Assembly: GCA_031284195.1 (NCBI GenBank)
Contig: JAITAI010000156.1
Location: forward strand, 1 to 6,117
Direction: 5' to 3'
DNA: 6,117 bases
Source: Treponema sp.
GTDB taxonomy: Bacteria > Spirochaetota > Spirochaetia > Treponematales > Breznakiellaceae
Shown here: positions 1 through 6,060 of the stretch, one piece after another
How positions within the stretch are numbered: the first letter of the stretch is position 1
Layout of the letters: the number at the start of each line of letters is the position of its first letter
Position numbers and translations under genes: made by a program
The notes under the pieces: generated by a model
Told to the model about the DNA's origin: nothing
Databases searched by the model: none
Seen by the model: the letters and a program-made list of their open reading frames with translations, nothing else

Positions 1-2
1 CC

Positions 3-791
3 CTTAAACTGGTAAAGGCTACCCTGCTCTATGTGGATTCCTACAACTGGACCTACGATATCGGCTTTGTGAAAGACCTGCCGTGGGATGAAAGCATCTT
101 GGAAGAGAAACAGATCGATACTATCGCCGCTAAACTCAACCAGAACCTGCCTTTCCGAACCAGCTTTATGACTGCCCGCGGTGGTACGTATTTGGAAGAT
201 TCCAGGAAGAATTATGTTGCAGCTCTTACGGGGATCATCGGTGTATATGACTACTACATCGGCGGTGCCAGCAAGTTACCCGCGGGGGTTAAAAATGCCC
301 TGCAAGAGTACAAGTCCTACAGGACCGAAGTTGAGAAAGCCAAAGACGCCATCGACAAGGAGGAATCCTATATCGGGCATATAGAGGAACTGGGGGATCT
401 TACTATTAACTTCGCGAAATTCTTCAATCCCGGCCAGCTTGCCCTGGACAACTTCATCGAAACTGAAGGTTCCGGCAATACCAAGTCCCCGGTGTTCTAC
501 AGTTCCGATTCCACACCCCCCCGTAAGATTAGCAGCTTTAATAATTTGGGGGACGCAAACATCGGTTTCAAAATCAAAACCACTCCCATTGCCGATATCC
601 TGGGACCTGATTTTGCCAACGGCTTGTTACAGGGATCAGGATTGGTCGATAAGGATGGCTACCTGTTCCTAGACCCCACATCTGGTATGATCGCCTGGGC
701 AGTCTACCATTGGGATGCTGAAAGCAGCAAACGAGTCAAGGATATTCTCTCCGAGATGGGACCGGTCACGACTGTAGCGAAACTCCCCTAA
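3..791 (+). CDS. Hypothetical protein, 5'-truncated by the window edge
   Basis: The frame is open to the left edge, with about ten sense codons (beginning LKLVKATLLY) before the first possible start, a GTG at 33. The gene therefore probably begins upstream; a start at 33 is possible but has no well-placed ribosome site. About 262 residues are visible, ending in TAA. Nothing in it matches a family I can name. An aromatic-rich stretch (YNWTYDIGFV) comes first. A charged, helix-prone segment, possibly a short coiled coil, lies at about bases 288-395. It is followed by a Gly/Ser/Pro-rich linker (about 465-540) and a more globular C-terminal part. No membrane segment or catalytic motif is seen in the visible part. 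The next gene follows after 18 bases on the same strand, so the two are probably co-transcribed and may share an envelope-related role. That is context only. Confidence is high that it is coding, and nil on function. Confidence 0.8.
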   Translation, partial: LKLVKATLLYVDSYNWTYDIGFVKDLPWDESILEEKQIDTIAAKLNQNLPFRTSFMTARGGTYLEDSRKNYVAALTGIIGVYDYYIGGASKLPAGVKNALQEYKSYRTEVEKAKDAIDKEESYIGHIEELGDLTINFAKFFNPGQLALDNFIETEGSGNTKSPVFYSSDSTPPRKISSFNNLGDANIGFKIKTTPIADILGPDFANGLLQGSGLVDKDGYLFLDPTSGMIAWAVYHWDAESSKRVKDILSEMGPVTTVAKLP

Positions 792-798
792 AGGTGAG
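791..798 (+). promoter_or_regulatory. Ribosome binding site for the 810 gene
   Basis: AAGGTGAG overlaps the last base of the preceding stop codon and contains AGGTGA, an exact match to part of the canonical Shine-Dalgarno sequence. It lies 11 bases before the ATG at 810, slightly long but workable. It supports 810 as the start, and its overlap with the upstream stop suggests translational coupling to the first gene. Confidence 0.6.
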
Positions 799-809
799 CG
801 CTGCTGATA

Positions 810-2099
810 ATGATTAAGCCCGGATCCCCGGCCCCCGGGCTGGGGATCTTTTTTATGTTCTGCCTTGCCCTACCGGTATTCGGTCAAGAAGCATCCGGTT
901 CTCTCGGTCTACCCATAGACAGTCCCCCTGCCGCAGCATACGCCCTTTCTTCAGAGGGCGGCAGTTTGTGGATTGAAGGGGAACGGGGTTCAGGTTTCTG
1001 GGGGACTGTTCTTTCCCTGAACCGCGGCCCCCTGTACGGAGCCATTGGCGCGGGGGGACTCCTTTCGAATCTTCCCAGCTTTGACGCGGATTATACCGGG
1101 GCCTGGTTTAACGCTGGTTTGGATACTGCCCCGGTGGGTCTGGATCTGGCAGGAGGGCTTTTTCATCGGGACGCCCTCAATGCTGAAGCCTTCGGCTTCC
1201 CGATAAGCAGCGCTGCTGCCGGTGGGTACTTCCTTGGTTTAGGGCTGCCTTTGCGGTTTGGAAGCTGGAGCGCCGGGCCGTCTCTCCTTTTCGCTCAGGG
1301 TTTCTGGGAAGAGGGGGACTTGTACTGGTTTTTCGGCAAGCCCCAGGTTCCTGCGTTTTTTGCCGCTGGCCTTACTGCCGGTTTCCGGGAAGAACATCGT
1401 CTGTATTTCCACTATCTTTCCCTGAATCTGAATATACTCAGTCCTTTAGATGAAAAACTCTTTACCGCTCATGGGGACGGCATCGTTGCGGCCTATCGCT
1501 GGAGCTTTAACCGGAAACCCTTCCGTCTAGACGCGTCCGCGGGCTGGCTTTCCGTCTCAGGGAATATGAAGGGGGGTCTTAGTTCCGGGAATCAGCCTTA
1601 TTTTTTATTTCCCTACGTCTTTTACCACGCCGCCTTGGACGCCAGTTTCCACGGGCTTTTCAGTGTACTGGCCGGGGAGTACCGGCGGGATTTTTTCCGC
1701 CTGAATATGACCCTGGGAGCTGTGCAGGCGCTTTGGGGGGAACTCAACGCTGACCTTCATGCAAAACAAAAAAAACTGTCCTACCTGGGCATCCTGATCT
1801 TTGACGGACGAGAGGAGTACGATTCCTGGTCCTCCAATCTCAGAGAGCTTGGCGCAGCGTTTCTACTGATTAAAGGGGGGCTTGAAGCACTGCCTCTGGG
1901 CCGGAACCGGAGTGGGCCGCAGCTATCCGTAACCGTGGGAAAGCTCTTTGCCATTCCTTGGGGCTATGAACCGATCCTGAGTTACGGCTCTTCTGAGCAC
2001 AGTGGAGATGCGGAAGGGCCAAAAACAAGCAGAGGCGGCCTGAGTATCACGAGCATACTGCTTTCAGGTCTGTCCTTCTGCTGCTCAATCACTTGGTAG
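810..2099 (+). CDS. Exported protein, probable outer-membrane beta-barrel
   Basis: This encodes 429 residues. The N-terminus looks like a Sec signal peptide: Lys3, then a hydrophobic core at about residues 11-24 (LGIFFMFCLALPVF), with probable cleavage after Gly25 (V-F-G, then QEASG). No lipobox cysteine is present at the cleavage site. The mature part is rich in Gly, aromatic and alternating hydrophobic residues with no long hydrophobic helix, as in beta-barrels. The last residues, LSFCCSITW, end in Trp with hydrophobic residues at -3, -5, -7 and -9 (I, C, F, L). This is the pattern known for the C-terminal signal read by the BamA machinery. I cannot name a family, and pore, adhesin or assembly roles are all possible. 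The start at 810 is needed to keep the signal peptide intact, since the next Met (855) would leave only a stub. A terminator-like hairpin lies within codons 5-15. The gene follows the 3-791 gene by 18 bases. Confidence 0.82.
   Translation: MIKPGSPAPGLGIFFMFCLALPVFGQEASGSLGLPIDSPPAAAYALSSEGGSLWIEGERGSGFWGTVLSLNRGPLYGAIGAGGLLSNLPSFDADYTGAWFNAGLDTAPVGLDLAGGLFHRDALNAEAFGFPISSAAAGGYFLGLGLPLRFGSWSAGPSLLFAQGFWEEGDLYWFFGKPQVPAFFAAGLTAGFREEHRLYFHYLSLNLNILSPLDEKLFTAHGDGIVAAYRWSFNRKPFRLDASAGWLSVSGNMKGGLSSGNQPYFLFPYVFYHAALDASFHGLFSVLAGEYRRDFFRLNMTLGAVQALWGELNADLHAKQKKLSYLGILIFDGREEYDSWSSNLRELGAAFLLIKGGLEALPLGRNRSGPQLSVTVGKLFAIPWGYEPILSYGSSEHSGDAEGPKTSRGGLSITSILLSGLSFCCSITW
817..854 (+). terminator. Intrinsic terminator inside a coding region, attenuator-like
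   Basis: Bases 823-833 can pair with 838-848, giving an 11-bp, mostly GC stem with one G-U pair and a 4-base loop. Six T residues follow directly (849-854). This is the classic form of a Rho-independent terminator, yet it lies in codons 5-15 of the 810 gene. A second, mutually exclusive hairpin is possible: AGCCCGG (817-823) pairs perfectly with CCGGGCT (835-841), consuming one arm of the terminator. The pairings are read directly from the sequence. The regulatory role is inferred: an attenuator in which ribosome occupancy of the first codons prevents termination, or partial termination after the upstream gene. Confidence 0.6.
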
Positions 2100-2526
2100 G
2101 TCTTGACAATGCTAAGCTGAAACGTAACAAAGAGCCGGGTTCCCCTTCAAAAAACGAGGAACCATCCCAGGGTCAACAGGTTAAGCATTGCGTGTCCTCT
2201 GATGGCGCTCATGTTCGCAGTTGTAATGGCATGGCAAAAAATTCGGGTAACCCCCTAATCTGGGACCTCTTTTGTTTCCATGTATATAACGGATTGACCG
2301 AGGGAGCCGTCCCCCAGGATCCCGCTAAAAGTTGCAATGGTCCGGCTCATGCTATATGAAGGGCCCTTACTTCTTGGAGGGTTTCACCTCAAGCCTCCCT
2401 ATAGGTTCATCAATACCATAGTTTTAACAACGGCTAAACCAAGGCATGTTCCTTAAGAACCTATTAAGCCGTATTAAAACATCAACAAAATCCCCAAAAA
2501 ACTAAAAGATTCCTCGGATATTTACT
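2100..2526. other. Long intergenic region without a convincing gene
   Basis: This stretch between the 810 gene and alr holds no ORF I would call. It has two halves. Bases 2100-2400 are GC-rich like the genes and contain several hairpins: 2138-2145 with 2156-2163, GAGCCG/CGGCTC around 2303-2348, and the palindrome AAGGGCCCTT at 2359-2368. They also carry a short direct repeat, GTTGTAATGG (2220-2229) and GTTGCAATGG (2331-2340). Bases 2401-2526 are AT-rich, as expected upstream of alr. A TTGACA at 2103-2108 has no good -10 partner. On the minus strand, 2350-2147 reads as 67 sense codons broken by one TAG, possibly a decayed gene. No T-tailed terminator was found for the 810 gene. No tRNA, tmRNA, SRP RNA or RNase P signature was recognised. 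Confidence 0.5.
2401..2464. repeat. Inverted repeat upstream of alr
   Basis: ATAGGTTC (2401-2408) is the exact reverse complement of GAACCTAT (2457-2464), 48 bases apart. An overlapping alternative pairs ACGGCT (from 2430) with AGCCGT (ending 2472). A small hairpin GTTC-CTTAA-GAAC also sits at the right arm. The repeat could be a leader fold or a protein site if transcription starts upstream of it. It may also be chance, given the arm length and spacing. Confidence 0.3.
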
Positions 2527-2530
2527 TTGA

Positions 2531-2539
2531 TGATACAAT
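2531..2539 (+). promoter_or_regulatory. Possible extended -10 promoter of alr
   Basis: TGATACAAT is TGn followed by TACAAT, a five-of-six match to the sigma-70 -10 box with the extended TG element. The -35 position (around 2510-2516) is poor. Initiation would fall near 2546, about 11 bases before the ATG at 2557. That is downstream of the alternative starts at 2527 and 2530, which favours 2557 as the real start. No Shine-Dalgarno sequence precedes 2557. The call is motif-based only. Confidence 0.35.
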
Positions 2540-2556
2540 CCTTTACACTACTACTC

Positions 2557-3672
2557 ATGAGAGCCACTCAAGCATTGATATATCTGGACCGGCTGAAAAA
2601 GAACATCGAAACAGTCCGAAATCGTATAGGCCCAAAGCCGTTGCTTTGTATGCCCGTCAAAGCCGATGGGTATGGTCATGGGGCAATACCCATTGCCCAA
2701 GCAGCCCTTTGCTCAGGAGCTGCGGCGCTTGCGGTCGCCACGGTCCAGGAAGGAGCGGAGTTGCGGAAGGCCGGGATAGATGCCCCTATCCTGCTTTTTT
2801 CCATTCCCCTCCCCGAAGAACTGGACGAACTAGCGGCATATCAGCTCAGCCCCTTTATTGCAGATAAGGAATGCGCCCAAGCGCTTGCTGCAGCAGCTAA
2901 CCGGGCAGGGGTACGCCTCCAGGTGCATCTCAAGATCGATACTGGTATGGGCCGGGTAGGTTGTCGTCCTGAAGCCGCCGCAGAACTGGCTGCTTCCATC
3001 GCCTCCTTTCCATCGTTACACTACGCAGGTACTGCCACCCATTTAGCCCAGGCAGATTCTCTAGCCGACACTGCCCAAGCCTATACCCAAAAACAGCTTG
3101 CCCGATTTAAGGAAGCCCTCGACGCCATCAGAAAAGCTGGTTTTGATACAGGCATAGTACATGCCGCCAATTCAGGGGCTGTTGTTTTGCATGAAGATGG
3201 GTATTTCGATATGGTACGGCCTGGTATCCTCCTTTACGGATATCCCCCTTCTGCGGAATTAGCTTCCTTAATACAGGTGGAACCGGTGATGGACCTGGTT
3301 ACCTCGGTGGTGTTTATCAAAAAAGTTACTTCAGGAGAAGCTCTGTCCTATGGAGGAACCTGGATCGCCCCAGGGGATCGGATGATTGCCACCCTGCCGG
3401 TAGGATACGGTGATGGGCTGCCTCGGGGATTAAGCGGTAAGCTTCAGGTTCTTATCCGGGGAACCTTATACCCCGTGGTGGGAAGGATTTGCATGGATCA
3501 ATGTATGGTAGACCTCGGGCAGGATACGGAGGTACGCCGCTGGGATCCGGTAATCATCTTTGGAGGTACCCAGGGAGCCTTGAGCGCAGGGGATCTCGCT
3601 GCAAAGCTGCATACCATTCCTTATGAAATTACCTGTACTATCAATAAGCGGGTTCCCCGGGTGTATTGTTAA
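2557..3672 (+). CDS. alr: Alanine racemase
   Basis: This is a PLP-dependent racemase interconverting L- and D-alanine in the cytoplasm, supplying D-Ala for peptidoglycan. From the ATG at 2557 it has 371 residues, the usual family length. The PLP lysine is Lys35 in PVKADGYGHG, with Tyr39 of the same motif. KIDTGMGR follows, with Lys126 at the place of the lysine that is carbamylated in characterised enzymes. The phosphate-binding arginine is Arg221 in VRPGILLYG. The second catalytic base, Tyr265, lies in LSYGGTW of the C-terminal beta domain; the Geobacillus enzyme also uses Tyr265. GRICMDQCMVDLG and the C-terminal YEITCTINKRVPRVY are also conserved. The frame could begin at TTG 2527 or ATG 2530, but the family normally starts near MRAT, and an extended -10 box covers 2531-2539, so 2557 is preferred. 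It appears to be monocistronic and meets the minus-strand gene tail to tail, with overlapping stops. Confidence 0.95.
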   Translation: MRATQALIYLDRLKKNIETVRNRIGPKPLLCMPVKADGYGHGAIPIAQAALCSGAAALAVATVQEGAELRKAGIDAPILLFSIPLPEELDELAAYQLSPFIADKECAQALAAAANRAGVRLQVHLKIDTGMGRVGCRPEAAAELAASIASFPSLHYAGTATHLAQADSLADTAQAYTQKQLARFKEALDAIRKAGFDTGIVHAANSGAVVLHEDGYFDMVRPGILLYGYPPSAELASLIQVEPVMDLVTSVVFIKKVTSGEALSYGGTWIAPGDRMIATLPVGYGDGLPRGLSGKLQVLIRGTLYPVVGRICMDQCMVDLGQDTEVRRWDPVIIFGGTQGALSAGDLAAKLHTIPYEITCTINKRVPRVYC

Positions 3673-4463
3673 GGGGTTCCGGTGATGCCCTCAGCCACCC
3701 ATTGAATGATGACATCCAGTCGTTTCCTGATAGCCGAAGAGATATCAACCTGAGAGGCGACAAAGTCCGATACATCGGTACCTGCAAGGCTGTACACTAA
3801 CACCCCTTCGGCAATGGGTTCAAAATACAGTTGGGCGATGAATTTATCTTCTTTAATTATTGGGATAAATAGATAGGTGAGACTCTTAAAATTGGATAAG
3901 GTGTACAATAAGCTTTGTCCGTTCGCGGTAATATCAGCCCGATAGTAGGAATTCCCGAAATTCACATCCTTGAGGCGAATATAGATGGTTTCCGATGCAG
4001 GCACTGATGTCGCCAAAGGCGGATCTGGAATAGGAGAAAGCTTCTTGGGGCTGGCAATCCGGGTGGCGTCTTCAAACAGCGGGGTATCCTCATTCCGTGT
4101 AAAGGAATGGTACAAACGGCCTTTCAACCCCCGGATATTTCCTATGGCATTATAGATACGGATAAAGGAAACCGGTTTATTCGTGGGAATAACCAGGAGG
4201 GATTCAGTGAGGTATGCAGGATGCTGCTTAAGTACGGAACCGGAAACAGCCGCGTCCAATGCTGAGGCAGCTAATAAGGTCAAGCCTGCAGCGCTTTGGG
4301 TAGATACGACAAAGCCTTCCGGCGAAAAAACTTGCCCTTTGGTAGCCTTATCAAGCCGGGGAAAGAGCAGGTCAAAAGAACGGGTCTCCCCCATAAGCGG
4401 TACCCCACTCAACAGGAGGATACCCAGGAGGGTACATACATGAAAATCCCTTTTGTTCATCAT
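3669..4463 (-). CDS. Secreted protein of unknown function, DUF6675-like
   Basis: This encodes 264 residues. The N-terminus is a plausible Sec signal peptide: K4 R5, a hydrophobic core at about residues 8-24 (LLGILLLSGVPLM), and cleavage after Gly25 (before ETRS). There is no lipobox cysteine, so a periplasmic or outer-envelope soluble protein is likely. The mature part (SFIRIYNAIGNIRGLKGRLYHS, then a Pro-rich IPDPP turn, then the LKDVNFGNSYYRADI and YLFIPII strands) resembles, from memory, the uncharacterised spirochaete family DUF6675. I cannot confirm this without a profile search, and no enzymatic motif is visible. The two adjacent ATGs at 4463 and 4460 are both usable. The ribosome site AAGGAAG is about 4 bases from the first and 7 from the second, so the second may be the true start. 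The stop overlaps the alr stop. The WbaP-like gene lies 154 bases upstream on the same strand. Confidence 0.85.
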   Translation of the reverse strand: MMNKRDFHVCTLLGILLLSGVPLMGETRSFDLLFPRLDKATKGQVFSPEGFVVSTQSAAGLTLLAASALDAAVSGSVLKQHPAYLTESLLVIPTNKPVSFIRIYNAIGNIRGLKGRLYHSFTRNEDTPLFEDATRIASPKKLSPIPDPPLATSVPASETIYIRLKDVNFGNSYYRADITANGQSLLYTLSNFKSLTYLFIPIIKEDKFIAQLYFEPIAEGVLVYSLAGTDVSDFVASQVDISSAIRKRLDVIIQWVAEGITGTP

Positions 4464-4472
4464 TTCTTCCTT
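4464..4472 (-). promoter_or_regulatory. Ribosome binding site for the 4463 gene
   Basis: On the minus strand AAGGAAGAA directly precedes the double ATG. The AGGA core lies 4 bases from the ATG at 4463 and 7 from the ATG at 4460, so spacing slightly favours the second Met. Confidence 0.6.
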
Positions 4473-4476
4473 ATTT

Positions 4477-4504
4477 ATTCTATCTTATCAGAGAGGCTTT
4501 TCAA
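4477..4504 (-). promoter_or_regulatory. Possible sigma-70 promoter for the 4463 gene
   Basis: Read on the minus strand, TTGAAA (4504-4499) and TAGAAT (4482-4477) each match their consensus at five of six positions, with a 16-base spacer. Start would fall near 4470, close to the ribosome site, giving a very short leader. An overlapping extended -10, TGATAAGAT (4490-4482), would start slightly further upstream and leave the ribosome site intact. Either would let this gene be expressed independently of the WbaP-like gene. The -35 lies within one arm of the 4492-4532 inverted repeat. Confidence 0.4.
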
Positions 4505-4532
4505 AATCCAAGTTAGGGTTGAAAAGGCCTCT
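4492..4532. repeat. 13-bp inverted repeat overlapping the promoter-like region
   Basis: Bases 4492-4504 (AGAGGCTTTTCAA) pair with 4519-4532 (TTGAAAAGGCCTCT), giving 13 pairs with one bulged G at 4526 and a 14-base loop. On the minus strand it lies about 28 bases before the ATG and has no T-run after it, so it is not a typical terminator. It could be an operator covering the -35 of the 4463 gene, or a processing or stabilising hairpin in a transcript running on from the WbaP-like gene. Confidence 0.55.
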
Positions 4533-4545
4533 GGAGAAACCAGCC

Positions 4546-4606
4546 AAAGAACCGGTTTTCCTTAACCACTACGGTTCTTTCCCGAATCTGACCTTTTGAA
4601 AGAGCC
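4546..4606. repeat. Three-segment, mutually exclusive inverted repeats
   Basis: AAAGAACCG (4546-4554) pairs perfectly with CGGTTCTTT (4572-4580), 9 bp around a 17-base loop. The middle segment can instead pair on its other side: 4573-4581 (GGTTCTTTC) with 4598-4606 (GAAAGAGCC), eight Watson-Crick pairs of nine. The two folds cannot form together. They lie 11-70 bases past the stop of the WbaP-like gene on the minus strand. They could act as its 3' end structure, but no clear T-tract follows in that direction, so termination is not assured. Confidence 0.45.
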
Positions 4607-4617
4607 CTAGAGGATCC

Positions 4618-6060
4618 TTAATACGCCCCTTTACCTCTGATAACAGCCCCCAGGGTTTTGTATAATACCCAGATATCAAGCCATACAGACCAGCTTTGCA
4701 GGTAATAGGTATCAAAGGCCACTCGCTCGCCATAATCCGTATCAGAGCGGCCTGAGACTTGCCACAGTCCGCTCAAGCCCGGTTTGACCGAAAATATGCG
4801 ATCAAAATCTTCACCGTATTTTTTAACTTCACCCTGCACAATGGGCCGGGGTCCCACGAGGCTCATCTCACCTTTGAGGATATTGATCAATTGGGGGAAT
4901 TCATCCAAGCTGGTTCTCCGTAAGAATTTGCCGATCCCCGTTACCCGGGGGTCATTTTTCAGCTTATGGCTTGCCTCCCATTCCTCCTGCATCTGAGGAT
5001 CCGAGGCCAAAAGGGCCTGTAAACGCTGATCCGCATCCATGACCATAGACCTGAATTTATAGGCCTTAAAGGGGACCCCCTGTAAACCCAGCCGGGTATG
5101 GCCATATAAAACCGGCCCTGGGGAACTGATTTTAACCAATAAGGCGATTACCAAGAATAAAGGCAGTAACAGCAGGCCGCCGATGATAACAATACTGATA
5201 TCCATAAACCGTTTAATACCCCAATTCCAGGGCATTTTGAGTCTATTACTGGTTACAAAGCCCAGAATCCCATCAAAATCCCGAATGGACATCCAGATAT
5301 TGGTAACGTTAAAAAAATCAGGGATCAGCACGTTATAGCGAAAGGCCGCTACGGAGTAATTCAGCAGCTCGGTGAGGGCTTTTTGGTCCAGTTCCGGCAT
5401 CGCTACAATGGCCATTCTGATGTTAAAGCGCCTGACAATTTCAGGGCCGATCCGGGTGTCATGGATTATGGGAATATGCCGATAGGCCCCTTCTTCCTCA
5501 TGTCTATCATCCAGGATAAGGACCGGTACGTATCCTAAGCGCTCGCTTTGGAGTAAGCGGTCGACAATGCGGCGGCCCAGGCTTCCTCCTCCATAAATCA
5601 CCGCGGGAATACCCCCCAGCTTGGTTTTACGGAGGATGGAATGCATCATACTCCGGCAAAAGAGCAAAATAAACGTAGAAAAGACGTAACTAATGATAAA
5701 GGCCACGGAAATCGCATCGAATTCCTGGTCTTCAATGTACCGTGAAAAAATGATCCCCCCATGAGCCATTAAGGAGGCAGTGTATAAATGCCGAAGCTCT
5801 TCTGCCGGGGCCAAAGAAACCCCGGGATAGAGGTTACTAATCTGGAAAATCAGAATAAACACCGGTAAATAGGGCCAATAGGTAACAAAGGATTTAAAAT
5901 TGATGATACCTACATCATAGACGTTCACCCAGAAAAAACCCGTGCCAAAGGAAAGCATGACCCCCAATAAATCGGATAGAATTAAAGCCCCTGCAATAAA
6001 GACTGAACTGGTCCTGTGGTATCGAAGCCGGTACCACCTATCAAAATCGGCTAAGGTCAT
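4618..6060 (-). CDS. wbaP: WbaP-type polyprenyl-phosphate sugar-1-phosphate transferase
   Basis: This is an inner-membrane initiating enzyme that moves a sugar-1-phosphate (galactose-1-P in characterised WbaP) from a UDP-sugar to undecaprenyl phosphate, the first step of a lipid-linked glycan. It has 480 residues, the usual length for large family members. The order is: about four N-terminal membrane helices (roughly 19-45, 58-76, 92-107, 115-136) with the WbaP-like YPGVSLAPAEELR at 79-90; a Rossmann-like domain starting IPAVIYGGGSLG (151-162); KRFMD (283-287) leading into the membrane-entering helix 288-311 with Pro300; then the catalytic domain. The catalytic domain has SSPGPVLY (312-319), KAYKFRSM (332-339), the Asp386-Glu387 dyad in SLDEFPQ, GPRP (403-406), and KPGLSGLWQVSGR (426-438). 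It ends in the typical GAY. All core motifs are intact. The sugar cannot be told from sequence. Treponemes generally lack classical LPS, so an O-antigen role is not assumed. No good Shine-Dalgarno precedes the ATG. Confidence 0.93.
   Translation of the reverse strand: MTLADFDRWYRLRYHRTSSVFIAGALILSDLLGVMLSFGTGFFWVNVYDVGIINFKSFVTYWPYLPVFILIFQISNLYPGVSLAPAEELRHLYTASLMAHGGIIFSRYIEDQEFDAISVAFIISYVFSTFILLFCRSMMHSILRKTKLGGIPAVIYGGGSLGRRIVDRLLQSERLGYVPVLILDDRHEEEGAYRHIPIIHDTRIGPEIVRRFNIRMAIVAMPELDQKALTELLNYSVAAFRYNVLIPDFFNVTNIWMSIRDFDGILGFVTSNRLKMPWNWGIKRFMDISIVIIGGLLLLPLFLVIALLVKISSPGPVLYGHTRLGLQGVPFKAYKFRSMVMDADQRLQALLASDPQMQEEWEASHKLKNDPRVTGIGKFLRRTSLDEFPQLINILKGEMSLVGPRPIVQGEVKKYGEDFDRIFSVKPGLSGLWQVSGRSDTDYGERVAFDTYYLQSWSVWLDIWVLYKTLGAVIRGKGAY

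Noticed and set aside
2103..2128. TTGACA followed by TAACAA as a promoter for a spacer RNA
   Set aside because: The -35 is perfect, but the -10 matches at only about three of six positions and no defined transcript end follows.
2303..2348. GAGCCG/CGGCTC pairing as a group II intron domain V
   Set aside because: The spacing and internal sequence do not fit the roughly 34-base domain V, and no intron reverse transcriptase is present.
2147..2350. Minus-strand reading frame in the spacer as a pseudogene call
   Set aside because: It gives 67 sense codons with one TAG, has no ribosome site and matches no protein I recognise. It is kept only as a hint in the findings, not as a feature.
2093..2359. 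Plus-strand ORF of 88 codons after the 810 gene
   Set aside because: It starts on a TTG inside the end of the previous gene, has no ribosome site, has an unstructured low-plausibility composition, and overlaps hairpin-rich spacer.
4183..4565. Two overlapping plus-strand ORFs antisense to the secreted-protein gene
   Set aside because: They are shadows of the minus-strand gene, which has a signal peptide, a ribosome site and a coherent protein sequence.
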